Source: Rhizobium sp. AQ_MP
GTDB lineage: Bacteria > Pseudomonadota > Alphaproteobacteria > Rhizobiales > Rhizobiaceae
Direction: 5' to 3'
Assembly (NCBI RefSeq): GCF_014237835.1
Contig: NZ_JACJVI010000011.1
Span: forward strand, 85,310-149,309
DNA length: 64,000 nt
A program made the position numbers and the translations under genes. The notes beneath the pieces were generated by a model. That model did no database searches, was not told the origin of the DNA, and worked only from the letters and a program-made list of their open reading frames with translations. Below, in pieces: positions 8,111 through 17,298 of the stretch; positions within the stretch are counted from its first letter, which is position 1; each line of letters opens with the position of its first letter.

Positions 8111-10339
8111 ATGATGCGGCAATACGAGCTCGTGGAGCGGGTGCAGAAATACAAGCCCGACGCCAACGAAGCTCTGCTCAACAAGGCCTATGTCTATGCC
8201 ATGCAGAAGCACGGCAAGCAGACACGCGCCAGCGGCGATCCCTATATCTCCCACCCGCTCGAAGTTGCCGCCATCCTCACCGACATGCATCTCGACGAAT
8301 CGACGATTGCGGTCGCCCTTCTGCACGACACGATCGAGGACACCTCGGCCACCCGCGCCGAGATCGACGAATTGTTCGGCGAGGATATCGGCCGCCTGGT
8401 CGAGGGCCTGACCAAGATCAAGAAGCTCGACCTCGTCACCAAGAAGGCCAAGCAGGCGGAGAACCTGCGCAAGCTGCTGCTCGCCATTTCCGATGACGTG
8501 CGCGTGCTGCTCGTCAAACTCGCCGACCGCCTGCACAACATGCGCACGCTCGAGCACATGCGCGACGACAAGCGCGCCCGGATTTCCGAGGAGACCATGG
8601 AAATCTATGCGCCGCTCGCCGGTCGCATGGGTATGCAGGACATGCGCGACGAGCTGGAGGATCTCTCCTTCCGCTACATGAACCCGGAAGCCTATGAGAC
8701 GGTGACCAACCGTCTCGCGGAGCTCTCGACCCGCAACGAAGGCCTGATCACCAAGATCGAGGACGAGCTGCGCGAGCTGCTGGTGGCGAACGGCCTGCTC
8801 AACACCTCCGTCAAGGGCCGGCAGAAGAAGCCCTATTCCGTCTTTCGCAAGATGCAGTCGAAGTCGCTGTCCTTCGAACAGCTCTCCGACGTCTATGGCT
8901 TCCGCATCCTCGTCGACGACATTCCCGGCTGCTACCGCGCGCTCGGCATCGTCCACACCCGCTGGCGTGTCGTGCCCGGCCGCTTCAAGGACTATATCTC
9001 GACGCCGAAGCAGAACGACTACCGGTCGATCCACACCACGATCGTCGGTCCGTCCCGCCAGCGCATCGAGCTTCAGATCCGCACGCGCCGCATGCATGAC
9101 ATCGCCGAATACGGCATTGCGGCGCACAGCCTCTACAAGGACGGGGAAAACGGCGATCCGAACGAGCCGCTGAAGCGCGAGAGCAATGCCTATTCCTGGC
9201 TGCGCCACACGATCGAGGCGCTGGCGGAAGGCGACAACCCGGAAGAGTTCCTGGAGCACACCAAGCTCGAACTCTTCCAGGACCAGGTCTTCTGCTTCAC
9301 GCCCAAGGGCAAGCTGATTGCGCTGCCGCGCGGCGCCACCCCGATCGACTTTGCCTATGCCGTGCACACCAATGTCGGCGATACCTGCGTCGGCGCCAAG
9401 ATCAACGGCTCGATCATGCCGCTGGTCACCCGCCTGTCGAACGGCGATGAAGTGGAAATCATCCGCTCGGGCGTTCAGGTGCCTCCGGCGGCCTGGGAAG
9501 AGATCGTCGTCACCGGCAAGGCGCGTGCCGCCATCCGCCGCGCCACCCGCATGGCGATCCGCAAGCAATATGCGGGCCTTGGCCAGCGCATTCTGGAGCG
9601 CACCTTCGAGCGAGCCGGCAAGATCTTCTCCAAGGACACCCTGCGTCCGGCCCTGCACCGCCTCGGCCAGCGCGATGTGGAGGACGCAATCGCCTCCGTC
9701 GGCCGCGGCGAGACCTCCTCGCTCGACGTCCTGCGGGCGGTCTACCCGGATTACCAGGACGAACGCGTCACCGTGAAGCCTTCTTCCGACGAGGGCTGGT
9801 TCGCCATGAACAGCGCCAACGGCATGGTCTTCAAGATCCCCGGCCGCGCCCATCCGAAGGGCGACGCGCCGACCGCGGGCGACGGGCCCGATCCGCTGCC
9901 GATCCGTGGCCTCTCCGGCAATGCGGAGGTGCATTTCGCACCGGCCGGTGCCGTCCCCGGCGACCGGATCGTCGGTATCATGGAAGACGGCAAGGGGATC
10001 ACCATCTACCCGATCCAGGCATCTGCCCTGCAGCGCTTCGAAAACGAGCCGGAGCGCTGGATCGATGTGCGCTGGGATCTCGACGAAGCGAACAAGTCGC
10101 GCTTTGTCGCTCGTATCCTGATCAATGCGCTGAACGAGCCGGGTACGCTGGCAACCGTCGCGCAGTGTGTTGCCCGCCTCGACATCAACATCCGCGTCCT
10201 CAACATGATCCGCATCGCCACCGACTTCACGGAAATGGCGATCGATCTCGAGGTCTGGGATCTGCGCCAGCTCAGCCAGCTCATCGGCGAGCTGAAGGAG
10301 CTCGACTGCATCTCGACGGTCAAGCGCGTCTACGACTGA
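8111..10339 (+). CDS. rsh: Bifunctional (p)ppGpp synthetase/hydrolase (Rel/Spo homolog)
   Basis: A 742-residue protein with the full long-RSH layout: an HD hydrolase domain (HD at 72-73 in LLHDTIED), a synthetase domain, TGS (about 380-445, FTPKGKLIALPRGATPIDFA), a helical region, and a C-terminal ACT domain (about 665-742). The RFKD motif at 291-294 is the version found in bifunctional enzymes, rather than the EXDD of synthetase-only RelA. Rhizobia usually have this single long RSH to make and degrade the stringent alarmone. I chose the ATG at 8111; an upstream in-frame GTG at 8093 overlaps the 3' part of the rpoZ terminator. Also annotated as relA or spoT in related genomes. Confidence 0.95.
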   Translation: MMRQYELVERVQKYKPDANEALLNKAYVYAMQKHGKQTRASGDPYISHPLEVAAILTDMHLDESTIAVALLHDTIEDTSATRAEIDELFGEDIGRLVEGLTKIKKLDLVTKKAKQAENLRKLLLAISDDVRVLLVKLADRLHNMRTLEHMRDDKRARISEETMEIYAPLAGRMGMQDMRDELEDLSFRYMNPEAYETVTNRLAELSTRNEGLITKIEDELRELLVANGLLNTSVKGRQKKPYSVFRKMQSKSLSFEQLSDVYGFRILVDDIPGCYRALGIVHTRWRVVPGRFKDYISTPKQNDYRSIHTTIVGPSRQRIELQIRTRRMHDIAEYGIAAHSLYKDGENGDPNEPLKRESNAYSWLRHTIEALAEGDNPEEFLEHTKLELFQDQVFCFTPKGKLIALPRGATPIDFAYAVHTNVGDTCVGAKINGSIMPLVTRLSNGDEVEIIRSGVQVPPAAWEEIVVTGKARAAIRRATRMAIRKQYAGLGQRILERTFERAGKIFSKDTLRPALHRLGQRDVEDAIASVGRGETSSLDVLRAVYPDYQDERVTVKPSSDEGWFAMNSANGMVFKIPGRAHPKGDAPTAGDGPDPLPIRGLSGNAEVHFAPAGAVPGDRIVGIMEDGKGITIYPIQASALQRFENEPERWIDVRWDLDEANKSRFVARILINALNEPGTLATVAQCVARLDINIRVLNMIRIATDFTEMAIDLEVWDLRQLSQLIGELKELDCISTVKRVYD

Positions 10340-10572
10340 CACCCGGCGGCGGGCGGCTGGAAATGCGGCAGGAGCGTGAGGCGACGGCGCGGTCGCCCGT
10401 TGTCGAACCAATATGCCTCTCTTTTGGTCACGATCTTGCCTAAATGGTAAACCTTGACCCCGTCGTTATGCGTCTATCGCATGGCTGACTTCAGTTCTTG
10501 TCTCTGGTGGATTGTGCGGCGCACCATTATCTTCCAGTCAACAGATGAAGAGAAAGAACTGAGGACAAAACG

Positions 10573-10722
10573 ATGTTTACTCCGATCCGCAAAATCGCCC
10601 GCGCCCTCCGCGTCCCGACCGTTGCTGAGCGCGAAATGAACTATCTGAACGGCGCCCGCGACCTGGTTGATCTTGAATACCGCCAGCGCGAAATCGATCG
10701 CGGCATGTTCCGCCGCGGCTGA
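10573..10722 (+). CDS. DUF3563 family small protein
   Basis: A 49-residue protein starting MFTPIRKIARALRVPT and containing YLNGARDLVDLEYRQREI, close to the DUF3563 pattern (small proteins of alpha- and betaproteobacteria with a DL.DLE.R.R..DRG core). GAGG lies eight bases before the ATG, and a classical terminator follows 42 bp after the stop, so it looks like a stand-alone transcript. The function of the family is unknown. The upstream 230 bp contain no other frame and should hold its promoter. Confidence 0.8.
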   Translation: MFTPIRKIARALRVPTVAEREMNYLNGARDLVDLEYRQREIDRGMFRRG

Positions 10723-10764
10723 ACCGCAAATCGATCGGACCTGGTTCCGCCAGATCCTTGCTGC

Positions 10765-10797
10765 GACGCCGGTTGCTGCCGGCGTCTTTGCTTTTTT
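10765..10797 (+). terminator. Rho-independent terminator of the DUF3563 gene
   Basis: The stem GACGCCGG/CCGGCGTC (8 bp) with a six-base loop is followed by TTTGCTTTTTT. Confidence 0.9.
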
Positions 10798-10857
10798 GGC
10801 CACCTCGTCGGCCACTTTTTCTTGCCGAGTGCGTCCAGGATCAACTACATATCCCAC

Positions 10858-11427
10858 ATGCTGTTTCGACGCCGGCAACCGATTTCAAGATTGACAAAGC
10901 TGCGCGAGCTTTTCTGGCCGCGTCGTGGCTTCATCCGATCGTTTCAATATCTGAGCAAGCGCGTGCTGCGCCTCTCGGCCACACCGCATGCGATCGCCGC
11001 CGGCGTGATCGCCGGGGTTGTCTCGTCCTGGACGCCGTTTATCGGCCTGCATTTCCTCATCGCCTTCGCCATAGCCTACGTGATCGCCGGCAACATGGTC
11101 GCGGCGGCCATCGGCACGGCTTTCGGCAATCCGCTGACATTTCCGTTCATCTGGGCCTCGACCTGGGAAGTGGGCCACCGGCTTCTCGGCAACGGCGATC
11201 CCGTCTCCCGAAGCGTCGATCTGGAACACAAGTTCTCGTTCGCCCGCCTCGACAGCATGTGGCAACCCATTTTGAAGCCCATGCTGGTTGGAGCGCTGCC
11301 GCTGGCGCTCATCAGCGGTGTGGTGATCTATGCCGTGATTTACATCGCCGTCTCGAAGTTCCAGGCACGCCGCCGCGATCGTCTCGCCGAGCGCGCCCGC
11401 TCCCGACTGGCGCAAGCCCTCCAGTGA
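10858..11427 (+). CDS. DUF2062 domain membrane protein
   Basis: A 189-residue protein starting [11 protein letters not shown]. The frame is open from a TTG at 10822, but the ATG at 10858 is more likely. The DUF2062 core is visible: [22 protein letters not shown], then [18 protein letters not shown] and [14 protein letters not shown]. At least three hydrophobic segments are present, the last near [21 protein letters not shown], followed by a basic tail. It is an inner-membrane protein of unknown role. It precedes acpS by 13 bp and probably shares its transcript. Confidence 0.85.
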   Translation: MLFRRRQPISRLTKLRELFWPRRGFIRSFQYLSKRVLRLSATPHAIAAGVIAGVVSSWTPFIGLHFLIAFAIAYVIAGNMVAAAIGTAFGNPLTFPFIWASTWEVGHRLLGNGDPVSRSVDLEHKFSFARLDSMWQPILKPMLVGALPLALISGVVIYAVIYIAVSKFQARRRDRLAERARSRLAQALQ

Positions 11428-11440
11428 ACGAGCGTCTGAC

Positions 11441-11845
11441 ATGATCATCGGCATCGGCAGCGACCTGGTTGATATCAGAAGGATCGAGAAGTCGATCGAA
11501 CGGTTCGGCGAGAAATTCACCGCGCGCTGCTTCACGGACGAAGAACAGGCGCGTTCGAATGGCCGGAAGGATAGCGCCGCCTCCTATGCCAAGCGGTTTG
11601 CAGCCAAGGAGGCCATGGCAAAAGCGCTTGGCACCGGAATAGCCGAGGGTGTCTTCTGGAAGGAGATGGGCGTCGTCAATCTGCCGAACGGCAAGCCAGG
11701 TCTCGAATTGACCGGTGGTGCGGCGAAATGCCTGCAGCGCCTTGTACCATCAGGGCATGTCGCCCAGATCCATCTGACCATCACCGACGAATTTCCCTAT
11801 GCCCAGGCATTCGTCATTGTCGAAGCCCTGCCGGAAAGTCGCTGA
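11441..11845 (+). CDS. acpS: Holo-[acyl-carrier-protein] synthase
   Basis: A 134-residue AcpS. It transfers 4'-phosphopantetheine from CoA to apo-ACP, making ACP active for fatty acid synthesis. The two family signatures are plain: [15 protein letters not shown] at the N-terminus with the magnesium-binding aspartate, and [19 protein letters not shown] around residues 46-65 with the second acidic ligand. The length is normal. The order acpS-lepB-rnc-era is conserved in Rhizobiaceae, and the four genes run in one direction here with small spacers. Confidence 0.97.
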   Translation: MIIGIGSDLVDIRRIEKSIERFGEKFTARCFTDEEQARSNGRKDSAASYAKRFAAKEAMAKALGTGIAEGVFWKEMGVVNLPNGKPGLELTGGAAKCLQRLVPSGHVAQIHLTITDEFPYAQAFVIVEALPESR

Positions 11846-11942
11846 GTTAACAGGTCGCGGTGATGTGGGTGCGTCTGCGGTTGCCGCGCGGGCGCGAACC
11901 GACTAGAGAGAGCAGAAATTCCGCAAGAAGGAACCGATCCGC

Positions 11943-12680
11943 GTGAGCGAAGAAAAGAAGCAGAGTGCCCTCTGGGAAAACGTTAAGGTCATCATCCAGG
12001 CCTTGCTCCTGGCCATGGTCATCCGGACCGTGTTCTTTCAGCCCTTCACGATTCCGTCCGGCTCCATGATGCCGACGCTCCTGGTTGGCGACTACATCTT
12101 CGTCAACAAGTTCTCCTATGGCTATTCGAAGTATTCGCTGCCCTTCTCGCCGAATCTCTTCGAAGGCCGCATCTTCGCCAGTGAGCCCGAGCGTGGCGAC
12201 ATCGCCGTGTTCCGCTTCCCGCCGAACCCGAGCATCGATTACATCAAGCGCATCGTCGGCCTGCCCGGCGACCGCATTCAGGTCATCGGCGGCGTGTTGT
12301 TCATCAACGGCCAGCCGGTGCCGAAGGTGCAGGATGGCGTCTTCACTTCCGATTATCGCATGGATCCCGGCACGGACGTTCCCGTGTTCCGCGAAACGCT
12401 GGACAATGGCGTAACCTATGACACGCTGGATCAGGCCCAGGGAACCCGCGGCGACGACACGCGGGAGTTCATCGTGCCCGAGGGCCATTATTTCGCCATG
12501 GGCGACAACCGCGACAACTCGCTCGACAGCCGCTTCGACGTCGGCTTCGTGCCCGCCGAAAACCTGATCGGCAAGGCCTCGCTGATCTTCTTCTCGCTCG
12601 GCAACGACACCTCATTCCGCGAAGTCTGGAAATGGCCGGCCAACATGCGCTGGGATCGCCTGTTCAAGGTGGTCGAATGA
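11943..12680 (+). CDS. lepB: Signal peptidase I
   Basis: A 245-residue type I signal peptidase starting at GTG 11943. One N-terminal membrane anchor (about 14-33, VKVIIQALLLAMVIRTVFF) is followed by the catalytic serine S41 in IPSGSMMPTL. The general base is K102 in YIKRIVGLPGDR, and the conserved box E motif GDNRDNSLDSR lies in the C-terminal third. It removes signal peptides from exported proteins at the outer face of the inner membrane. The stop overlaps the rnc start by four bases (ATGA), so the two are translationally coupled. Confidence 0.96.
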   Translation: MSEEKKQSALWENVKVIIQALLLAMVIRTVFFQPFTIPSGSMMPTLLVGDYIFVNKFSYGYSKYSLPFSPNLFEGRIFASEPERGDIAVFRFPPNPSIDYIKRIVGLPGDRIQVIGGVLFINGQPVPKVQDGVFTSDYRMDPGTDVPVFRETLDNGVTYDTLDQAQGTRGDDTREFIVPEGHYFAMGDNRDNSLDSRFDVGFVPAENLIGKASLIFFSLGNDTSFREVWKWPANMRWDRLFKVVE

Positions 12681-13402
12681 CGGAAAAGGGCGTGGTCAGC
12701 GAAAAGGACTGGCAGCAGCTTGAAGCTGCGATCGGCCATACATTCGCCGACCGCGACCGCCTGAAGCGGGCGCTGACCCATTCCAGTGCCCAGGTTGCGC
12801 GGGGAAGAAAGGGCGATTACGAACGGCTTGAATTTCTCGGCGACCGGGTGCTCGGCCTCTGCGTCGCCGAAATGCTGTTCACCACCTTTCGCGATGCGAC
12901 CGAAGGTGAGCTTTCCGTCCGCTTCAATCAGTTGGTCAGCGCCGAAGCCTGTGCATCCGTTGCGGACGAGATGGCGCTCCATCGCTTCATCCGCACCGGC
13001 GCCGACGTGAAGAAGATTACGGCGAAGAACATGCTGAATGTTCGCGCCGACGTGGTGGAAAGCCTGATCGCGGCGATCTACATCGAAGCCGGATTGGAGG
13101 CCGCCCGCGGCTTCATCCTGAAATACTGGAAGGACCGAGCGGCCCGTGCCGACGGCGCCCGCCGGGATGCCAAGACCGAATTGCAGGAATGGACGCACGC
13201 CAGGTTTGGCGCACCGCCCACATACAAGGTTGCCGATCGCTCCGGACCGGATCATGATCCCCGCTTCACGGTGATCGTCGAAATCCCGGGCCTGAAGCCG
13301 GAGATCGGCATCGATCGTTCCAAGCGTGCCGCCGAGCAGGTGGCCGCGACCAAGATTCTCGAACGCGAAGGCGTCTGGGCCAAGGCCTCCGACGCGAACT
13401 GA
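12677..13402 (+). CDS. rnc: Ribonuclease III
   Basis: A 241-residue RNase III that cuts double-stranded RNA in rRNA precursors and regulatory duplexes. The signature ERLEFLGDRVLGL spans residues 49-61. The second acidic pair is in the segment around ADVVESLIAAIYIEAG, and a double-stranded-RNA-binding domain covers about 165-240 (KTELQEWTHARFG to AAEQVAATKILE). The frame opens earlier at 12632, but the ATG at 12677, overlapping the lepB stop, gives the usual start. Confidence 0.96.
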   Translation: MTEKGVVSEKDWQQLEAAIGHTFADRDRLKRALTHSSAQVARGRKGDYERLEFLGDRVLGLCVAEMLFTTFRDATEGELSVRFNQLVSAEACASVADEMALHRFIRTGADVKKITAKNMLNVRADVVESLIAAIYIEAGLEAARGFILKYWKDRAARADGARRDAKTELQEWTHARFGAPPTYKVADRSGPDHDPRFTVIVEIPGLKPEIGIDRSKRAAEQVAATKILEREGVWAKASDAN

Positions 13403-13411
13403 TTGGAAGAT

Positions 13412-14353
13412 ATGACCGACACCGAAACCCATGACGGTGGCGAAGCCACCGCCAACACCCCGACCCGATCCGGCTTCGTGGCCCTGATCGGCCCGACCAA
13501 TGCCGGCAAGTCGACGCTGGTCAATCGCTTCGTCGGCGCCAAGGTGTCGATCGTCAGCCACAAGGTGCAGACGACCCGCGCCGTGATGCGCGGGATTGCG
13601 ATCCACAACAACGCCCAGATCGTCTTCATGGACACGCCCGGCATCTTCAAGCCGCGCCGCAAGCTCGACCGTGCCATGGTCACCTCTGCCTGGGGCGGCG
13701 CCAAGGATGCCGATGTGATCCTGCTCCTGATCGACAGCGAGCGCGGCCTGCGTGGCGATGCCGAGGCGATCCTCGAGGCGTTGAAGGACGTGCCACAGCC
13801 GAAGATCCTGGTCTTGAACAAGATCGACCGGGTCAAGCACGAAGATCTGTTCAAGCTGGCACAGACCGCCAATGAAGCGGTGAAGTTCGACCGCACCTTC
13901 ATGATCTCCGCCACGACCGGCTCCGGCTGTGACGATGTCATGGATTATCTGGCGGCCGCGCTGCCGGAAGGTCCCTGGTACTATCCGGAAGACCAGATTT
14001 CGGACCTGCCGATGCGCCAGCTCGCGGCCGAAATTACCCGCGAGAAGCTCTTCCTGCGCCTGCACCAGGAACTTCCCTATTCCTCGCATGTCGAGACCGA
14101 AAAGTGGGAAGAGCGCAAGGATGGCTCGGTGCGCATCGAGCAGGTCATCTATGTCGAGCGCGACAGCCAGAAGAAGATCGTGCTGGGCAAGAACGGCGAA
14201 GCGATCAAGTCGATCTCGACCGCATCGCGCAAGGAACTCACCGAGATCCTTGAGCAGCCGGTCCACCTTTTCCTCTTCGTCAAGGTGCGCGAGAACTGGG
14301 GCAACGACCCCGAGCGCTTCCGCGAAATGGGCCTGGAATTCCCGCGCGACTGA
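13412..14353 (+). CDS. era: GTPase Era
   Basis: A 313-residue Ras-like GTPase with a C-terminal KH domain, required for maturation of the 16S rRNA 3' end and 30S assembly. The G1 motif GPTNAGKST is at 27-35, G3 is DTPG, G4 is NKID, and the switch phrase SHKVQTTRAVMRGI is intact. The KH part includes GKNGEAIKSI near the C-terminus. A start at TTG 13403 is in frame, but the ATG at 13412 is preferred. It follows rnc by nine bases, the usual rnc-era order. Confidence 0.97.
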   Translation: MTDTETHDGGEATANTPTRSGFVALIGPTNAGKSTLVNRFVGAKVSIVSHKVQTTRAVMRGIAIHNNAQIVFMDTPGIFKPRRKLDRAMVTSAWGGAKDADVILLLIDSERGLRGDAEAILEALKDVPQPKILVLNKIDRVKHEDLFKLAQTANEAVKFDRTFMISATTGSGCDDVMDYLAAALPEGPWYYPEDQISDLPMRQLAAEITREKLFLRLHQELPYSSHVETEKWEERKDGSVRIEQVIYVERDSQKKIVLGKNGEAIKSISTASRKELTEILEQPVHLFLFVKVRENWGNDPERFREMGLEFPRD

Positions 14354-14364
14354 TGAAAACAGAG

Positions 14365-14385
14365 CGAAGGGCGCTCAGCCCTTCG
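14365..14385. terminator. Hairpin between convergent era and AbrB-family genes
   Basis: A perfect 8-bp stem, CGAAGGGC and GCCCTTCG with a GCTCA loop, overlaps the stop codon region of the AbrB-family gene. There is no clear T tract, so a terminator role is tentative. Confidence 0.4.
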
Positions 14386-15538
14386 TAACGTGCCTCGCGA
14401 CGAAATCCGAGATCGGTGGCCCGATCAGGATGATCAGGATCAGCCGCATGGTCTGGAGCGCCATGATGAACGACATGTCCACAGGCGTGGTCGCGGCGAT
14501 GATCGCGATCGAATCAAGCCCGCCCGGGCTGGTCGCAAGATAGGCGGTCAGCGGGTCGATGCCATGCAGCGACCAGAGCAGGAAGGCAAGCCCGCCGCTG
14601 AACGCCATCAACACCAGGATCGAGCCGACGATCTGGGGCAGGGCACCTGCCGCATGCCGCAGGATGCGCCGCGTGAAAGACAGGCCGATCCGCCAGCCAA
14701 TCACGCAGTAGGCAAGGGCCAGCAGCCATTCGGGAAGCTGTAGCGTGATGAAGCCCGTCACGTGCAGGATCGTGGTCGCGACGAGCGGCAGCAGCATCGT
14801 GCCGGCAGGAAGCTTGAGCCGAGCGCCGACCAAGGCCGCAGCAATGGCGGCTGCAAGCGTAAGGCCAAGATCGAGCCAGTCGGTCTGCGGAAACCAGACG
14901 ACGGGATGGGCCGCGCCACCTTCGATATTGAAGACGAAGGCGGCCATCAGCGAGGCCCCGGTCGCCACGAAGGCAACCCGCAGATACTGCATGAAGGCCA
15001 CGAGACGTGGATCGCCGCCATGCGCTTCCGCCATCAGCACCATGGCCGAGGCTGCCCCTGCCGATGTCCCCCAGATCGCGGTGGTGCCCGGGAGGATCCT
15101 GGCTTTCGCCATGAGAAAGCCGAGCAGACTGCTGGCAGCGATGATCGCCAGCACGATCGACAGGAAGACCGGCCAGTCGTCCGCGACCGTTGTCAGCGTG
15201 CCGAGATCGATCGAGCGGGCAATGATACAGCCGATCAGGGAATGGGCGAAGATGTATGGGGTGCGATGAACCGAAAGCCGCGCGCCATTCGTTGCAACCA
15301 GGATCGCCGCGACCATGGGCCCGAGCAGAAGGGCGCCAGGAATATGCGCGAAGAACAGCACGCATGAGACCGACAAGGACAAGACCAGGAGAATAAGCCA
15401 GCGAAGCGCCAGCGGCAGCGCAGTCAGAAGGCCCGGCAAAGGCGGGGGATCGATCGCTACCGCTTTCGACACACTCGGCCCTGCAAGCCCCTCGGGGTCG
15501 GGCTGCGGCAGGTGCTCGGGCTCTTTGCGGGATGGCAT
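14375..15538 (-). CDS. AbrB-family putative transporter (duplicated membrane domain)
   Basis: A 387-residue integral membrane protein with about ten hydrophobic segments in two related halves. The repeated signature reads PGALLLGPMVAAIL in the first half and LPAGTMLLPLVATTIL in the second, as in the family often labelled AbrB or ammonia monooxygenase. The label does not indicate real ammonia oxidation. TSAGAASAMVLMAEAHG and TSPGGLDSIAIIAA are matching loops. The frame opens at 15598, but the ATG at 15538 has GGAG six bases upstream and leaves room for a promoter. It diverges from a TetR gene, suggesting control by it. The substrate is unknown. Confidence 0.82.
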   Translation of the reverse strand: MPSRKEPEHLPQPDPEGLAGPSVSKAVAIDPPPLPGLLTALPLALRWLILLVLSLSVSCVLFFAHIPGALLLGPMVAAILVATNGARLSVHRTPYIFAHSLIGCIIARSIDLGTLTTVADDWPVFLSIVLAIIAASSLLGFLMAKARILPGTTAIWGTSAGAASAMVLMAEAHGGDPRLVAFMQYLRVAFVATGASLMAAFVFNIEGGAAHPVVWFPQTDWLDLGLTLAAAIAAALVGARLKLPAGTMLLPLVATTILHVTGFITLQLPEWLLALAYCVIGWRIGLSFTRRILRHAAGALPQIVGSILVLMAFSGGLAFLLWSLHGIDPLTAYLATSPGGLDSIAIIAATTPVDMSFIMALQTMRLILIILIGPPISDFVARHVTKG

Positions 15539-15594
15539 CATCGTCTCCATCTTTTGTCTGAAAGCTGATTCCGGGAAAGGGCTGGACGAAACTG

Positions 15595-15614
15595 TCATTT
15601 CATCGAATAAATGA
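15595..15614. promoter_or_regulatory. Candidate TetR-type operator
   Basis: The inverted repeat TCATTT-N8-AAATGA lies between the divergent AbrB-family and TetR genes, 57 bp from the chosen transporter start and 30 bp from the regulator start. Its size and position suit a TetR dimer. A second short repeat CTCA/TGAG lies just beyond at 15622-15634. Confidence 0.4.
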
Positions 15615-15644
15615 GGCGTAACTCACAAAATGAGATTTACGAGA

Positions 15645-16289
15645 ATGGCCTCGGAAAAATCAAGTTCGGCAATCACGGTGCCAGCCCAGCAGGCGGCGCC
15701 CCCAACGGCCAAGGAACCCAAGCGCAAGCGCGGCATAGCCCGAGTGGCGAAACTTCTCGATGCCGGTGCGTCGGTATTTGCCGAGCAGGGCTACAAGGCC
15801 GCAACCATGACCGAGATTGCCGCGCGCGCCGGTGCGCCGATCGGATCACTCTACCAGTTCTTTCCCAACAAGGATGTGCTGGCAGACGCACTCGTCGCCC
15901 GCTACGCCGAACATGTCGAGGCCGCACTCGATCGAATCAGGGCCCAGGTTTCCGATCTCGACGGCATACAACTGGCTGACAGACTACTTGATGTCCTCGT
16001 CGCCCACGCCGCCGAGCGCAGCCTGGCTCTCAGCCTGCTTGATGCGCGCTGGGAGCAGCCCGGTGTCCGTCCCGGCGTGTTGCGTGAAAGCCTGCGCCGA
16101 CGTGTCGCCGACATCCTCATGCTCTGGCGCCCCGGACTTGTCGAGGAGCAGGCGCAGGTCATGTCGGTGGTGCTCTTCCAGGCAATGAAGTCCCTCGTGC
16201 AGCTGCATGAAGAGAAACGTTATCCCGGCAAGGCCGAGGCGATCGCCCATTGGCGCGGCTGGGTGCAGCGCTACCTCACCGAAATCTGA
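15645..16289 (+). CDS. TetR-family transcriptional regulator
   Basis: A 214-residue regulator. After a flexible N-terminus, the TetR DNA-binding domain runs from about residue 35 to 85, with ASVFAEQGYKAATMTEIAA then AGAPIGSLYQFFPNKDVLAD, the classical recognition-helix phrase. The C-terminal domain is a helical ligand-binding and dimer domain of the TetR_C type. It diverges from an AbrB-family transporter, which is its likely target. ATG 15630 is an alternative start five codons upstream. Confidence 0.9.
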   Translation: MASEKSSSAITVPAQQAAPPTAKEPKRKRGIARVAKLLDAGASVFAEQGYKAATMTEIAARAGAPIGSLYQFFPNKDVLADALVARYAEHVEAALDRIRAQVSDLDGIQLADRLLDVLVAHAAERSLALSLLDARWEQPGVRPGVLRESLRRRVADILMLWRPGLVEEQAQVMSVVLFQAMKSLVQLHEEKRYPGKAEAIAHWRGWVQRYLTEI

Positions 16290-16342
16290 GCCGGACGCGG
16301 AAACTCCTGTTCCTCCCAGCGCCTCTGCGATAAAACCCGATC

Positions 16343-17116
16343 ATGCAATGGACGGACGAGGCGATCCTTCTCGGGGTGCGGCGGCATGGCGAATCGAGCG
16401 TCATTGCCGAGATGATGACGCGCAGCCGAGGCCGCCATCTGGGCATGGTCCGCTCCGGTCGCTCCCGCACCATGCAGCCGGTTCTGCAGCCGGGAAACCG
16501 GCTCGAAGTCACATGGCGTGCGCGCCTCGACGAACATCTTGGTGAGTACCGGATCGAGCCGCTGGTCCTGCGGGCAGGGCGCCTGATGGAAAGTGCGACC
16601 GCCGTCTACGGCGTCCAGGCACTGGCAGCCCTGCTGCGACTGCTTCCCGAGCGCGATCCGCATCCGCATCTTTTTGAAGCACTCGATGTGATCCTCGATC
16701 ATCTAGAGGAGCCGGCAACCGCCGGCGAACTCTTTGTCCGCTTCGAGCTTGCGCTGCTCAACGATCTCGGTTTCGGACTGGACCTCGAGGAATGCGCAGC
16801 GACCGGGACGCGCCATGATCTCGCTTACGTCTCGCCGAAGTCGGGCCGGGCCGTCAGCCGGGAGGCGGGCGCGCCCTGGGCGGACAAGATGCTCGCGCTG
16901 CCGGATTTCCTGACACCGGGCACCAACCGGGCGGCCGATCCGGAGAGTCTTGCCGACGCCTTCAGGCTGACGGCCTATTTTCTTGATCGGCATGTCTACG
17001 TGCCGCGGGGGCTTGAAGCCGGCGCGGCACGCGAAGGTTTTTGTCAGGCAGCGTTGAAGACCTTGCGCTCGGCGGATGCCACCGGCGCATTGGCAGCACC
17101 AAAGAACACGGCCTGA
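16343..17116 (+). CDS. recO: DNA repair protein RecO
   Basis: A 257-residue RecO, which with RecR and RecF loads RecA at gaps. The N-terminal OB fold is visible as [19 protein letters not shown] and [13 protein letters not shown]. The helical part follows with [23 protein letters not shown], typical of RecO. The zinc-binding cysteines of some RecO proteins are only partly kept here (one in LEECA, one in REGFC). The last 73 bases overlap an antisense small gene at 17044-17298, so the two convergent transcripts share their 3' ends. Confidence 0.94.
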   Translation: MQWTDEAILLGVRRHGESSVIAEMMTRSRGRHLGMVRSGRSRTMQPVLQPGNRLEVTWRARLDEHLGEYRIEPLVLRAGRLMESATAVYGVQALAALLRLLPERDPHPHLFEALDVILDHLEEPATAGELFVRFELALLNDLGFGLDLEECAATGTRHDLAYVSPKSGRAVSREAGAPWADKMLALPDFLTPGTNRAADPESLADAFRLTAYFLDRHVYVPRGLEAGAAREGFCQAALKTLRSADATGALAAPKNTA

Positions 17117-17298
17117 TCTTCCGGTGCGGATTTCGCCATGTGCTGGTGAATGGCCGTCTGCAATTCGCTGACGCTGCGATAGACACCGCCGTCGAGATCG
17201 ATGACCGGATACTTGACGGCGATGAACTTGACCCTGTCACCATCGGGTATGGTGATGCCAACCGGAACCCCGGCATATTCGATGACTTGCTTCTTCAT
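17044..17298 (-). CDS. Small conserved-looking hypothetical protein, antisense to the recO end
   Basis: An 84-residue frame starting [20 protein letters not shown] at 17298. The alternating hydrophobic pattern ([33 protein letters not shown]) looks like a compact beta-alpha protein rather than a chance frame. Its 3' end runs 73 bases into recO on the other strand, so the last 24 residues are encoded by bases that also encode the RecO C-terminus. Function unknown. An upstream in-frame start at 17343 is possible but less likely. Confidence 0.65.
   Translation of the reverse strand: MKKQVIEYAGVPVGITIPDGDRVKFIAVKYPVIDLDGGVYRSVSELQTAIHQHMAKSAPEDQAVFFGAANAPVASAERKVFNAA

Noticed and set aside
8015..10411. 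A 798-codon frame antisense to rsh
   Set aside because: Shadow of a strongly coded GC-rich gene; the + strand frame carries all RSH domains, and the antisense product is an Arg/Asp/Gly-rich chain without family features.
12488..14266. A 592-codon frame antisense to rnc and era
   Set aside because: It spans two well-supported essential genes on the other strand; its composition is typical of an antisense frame in high-GC DNA.
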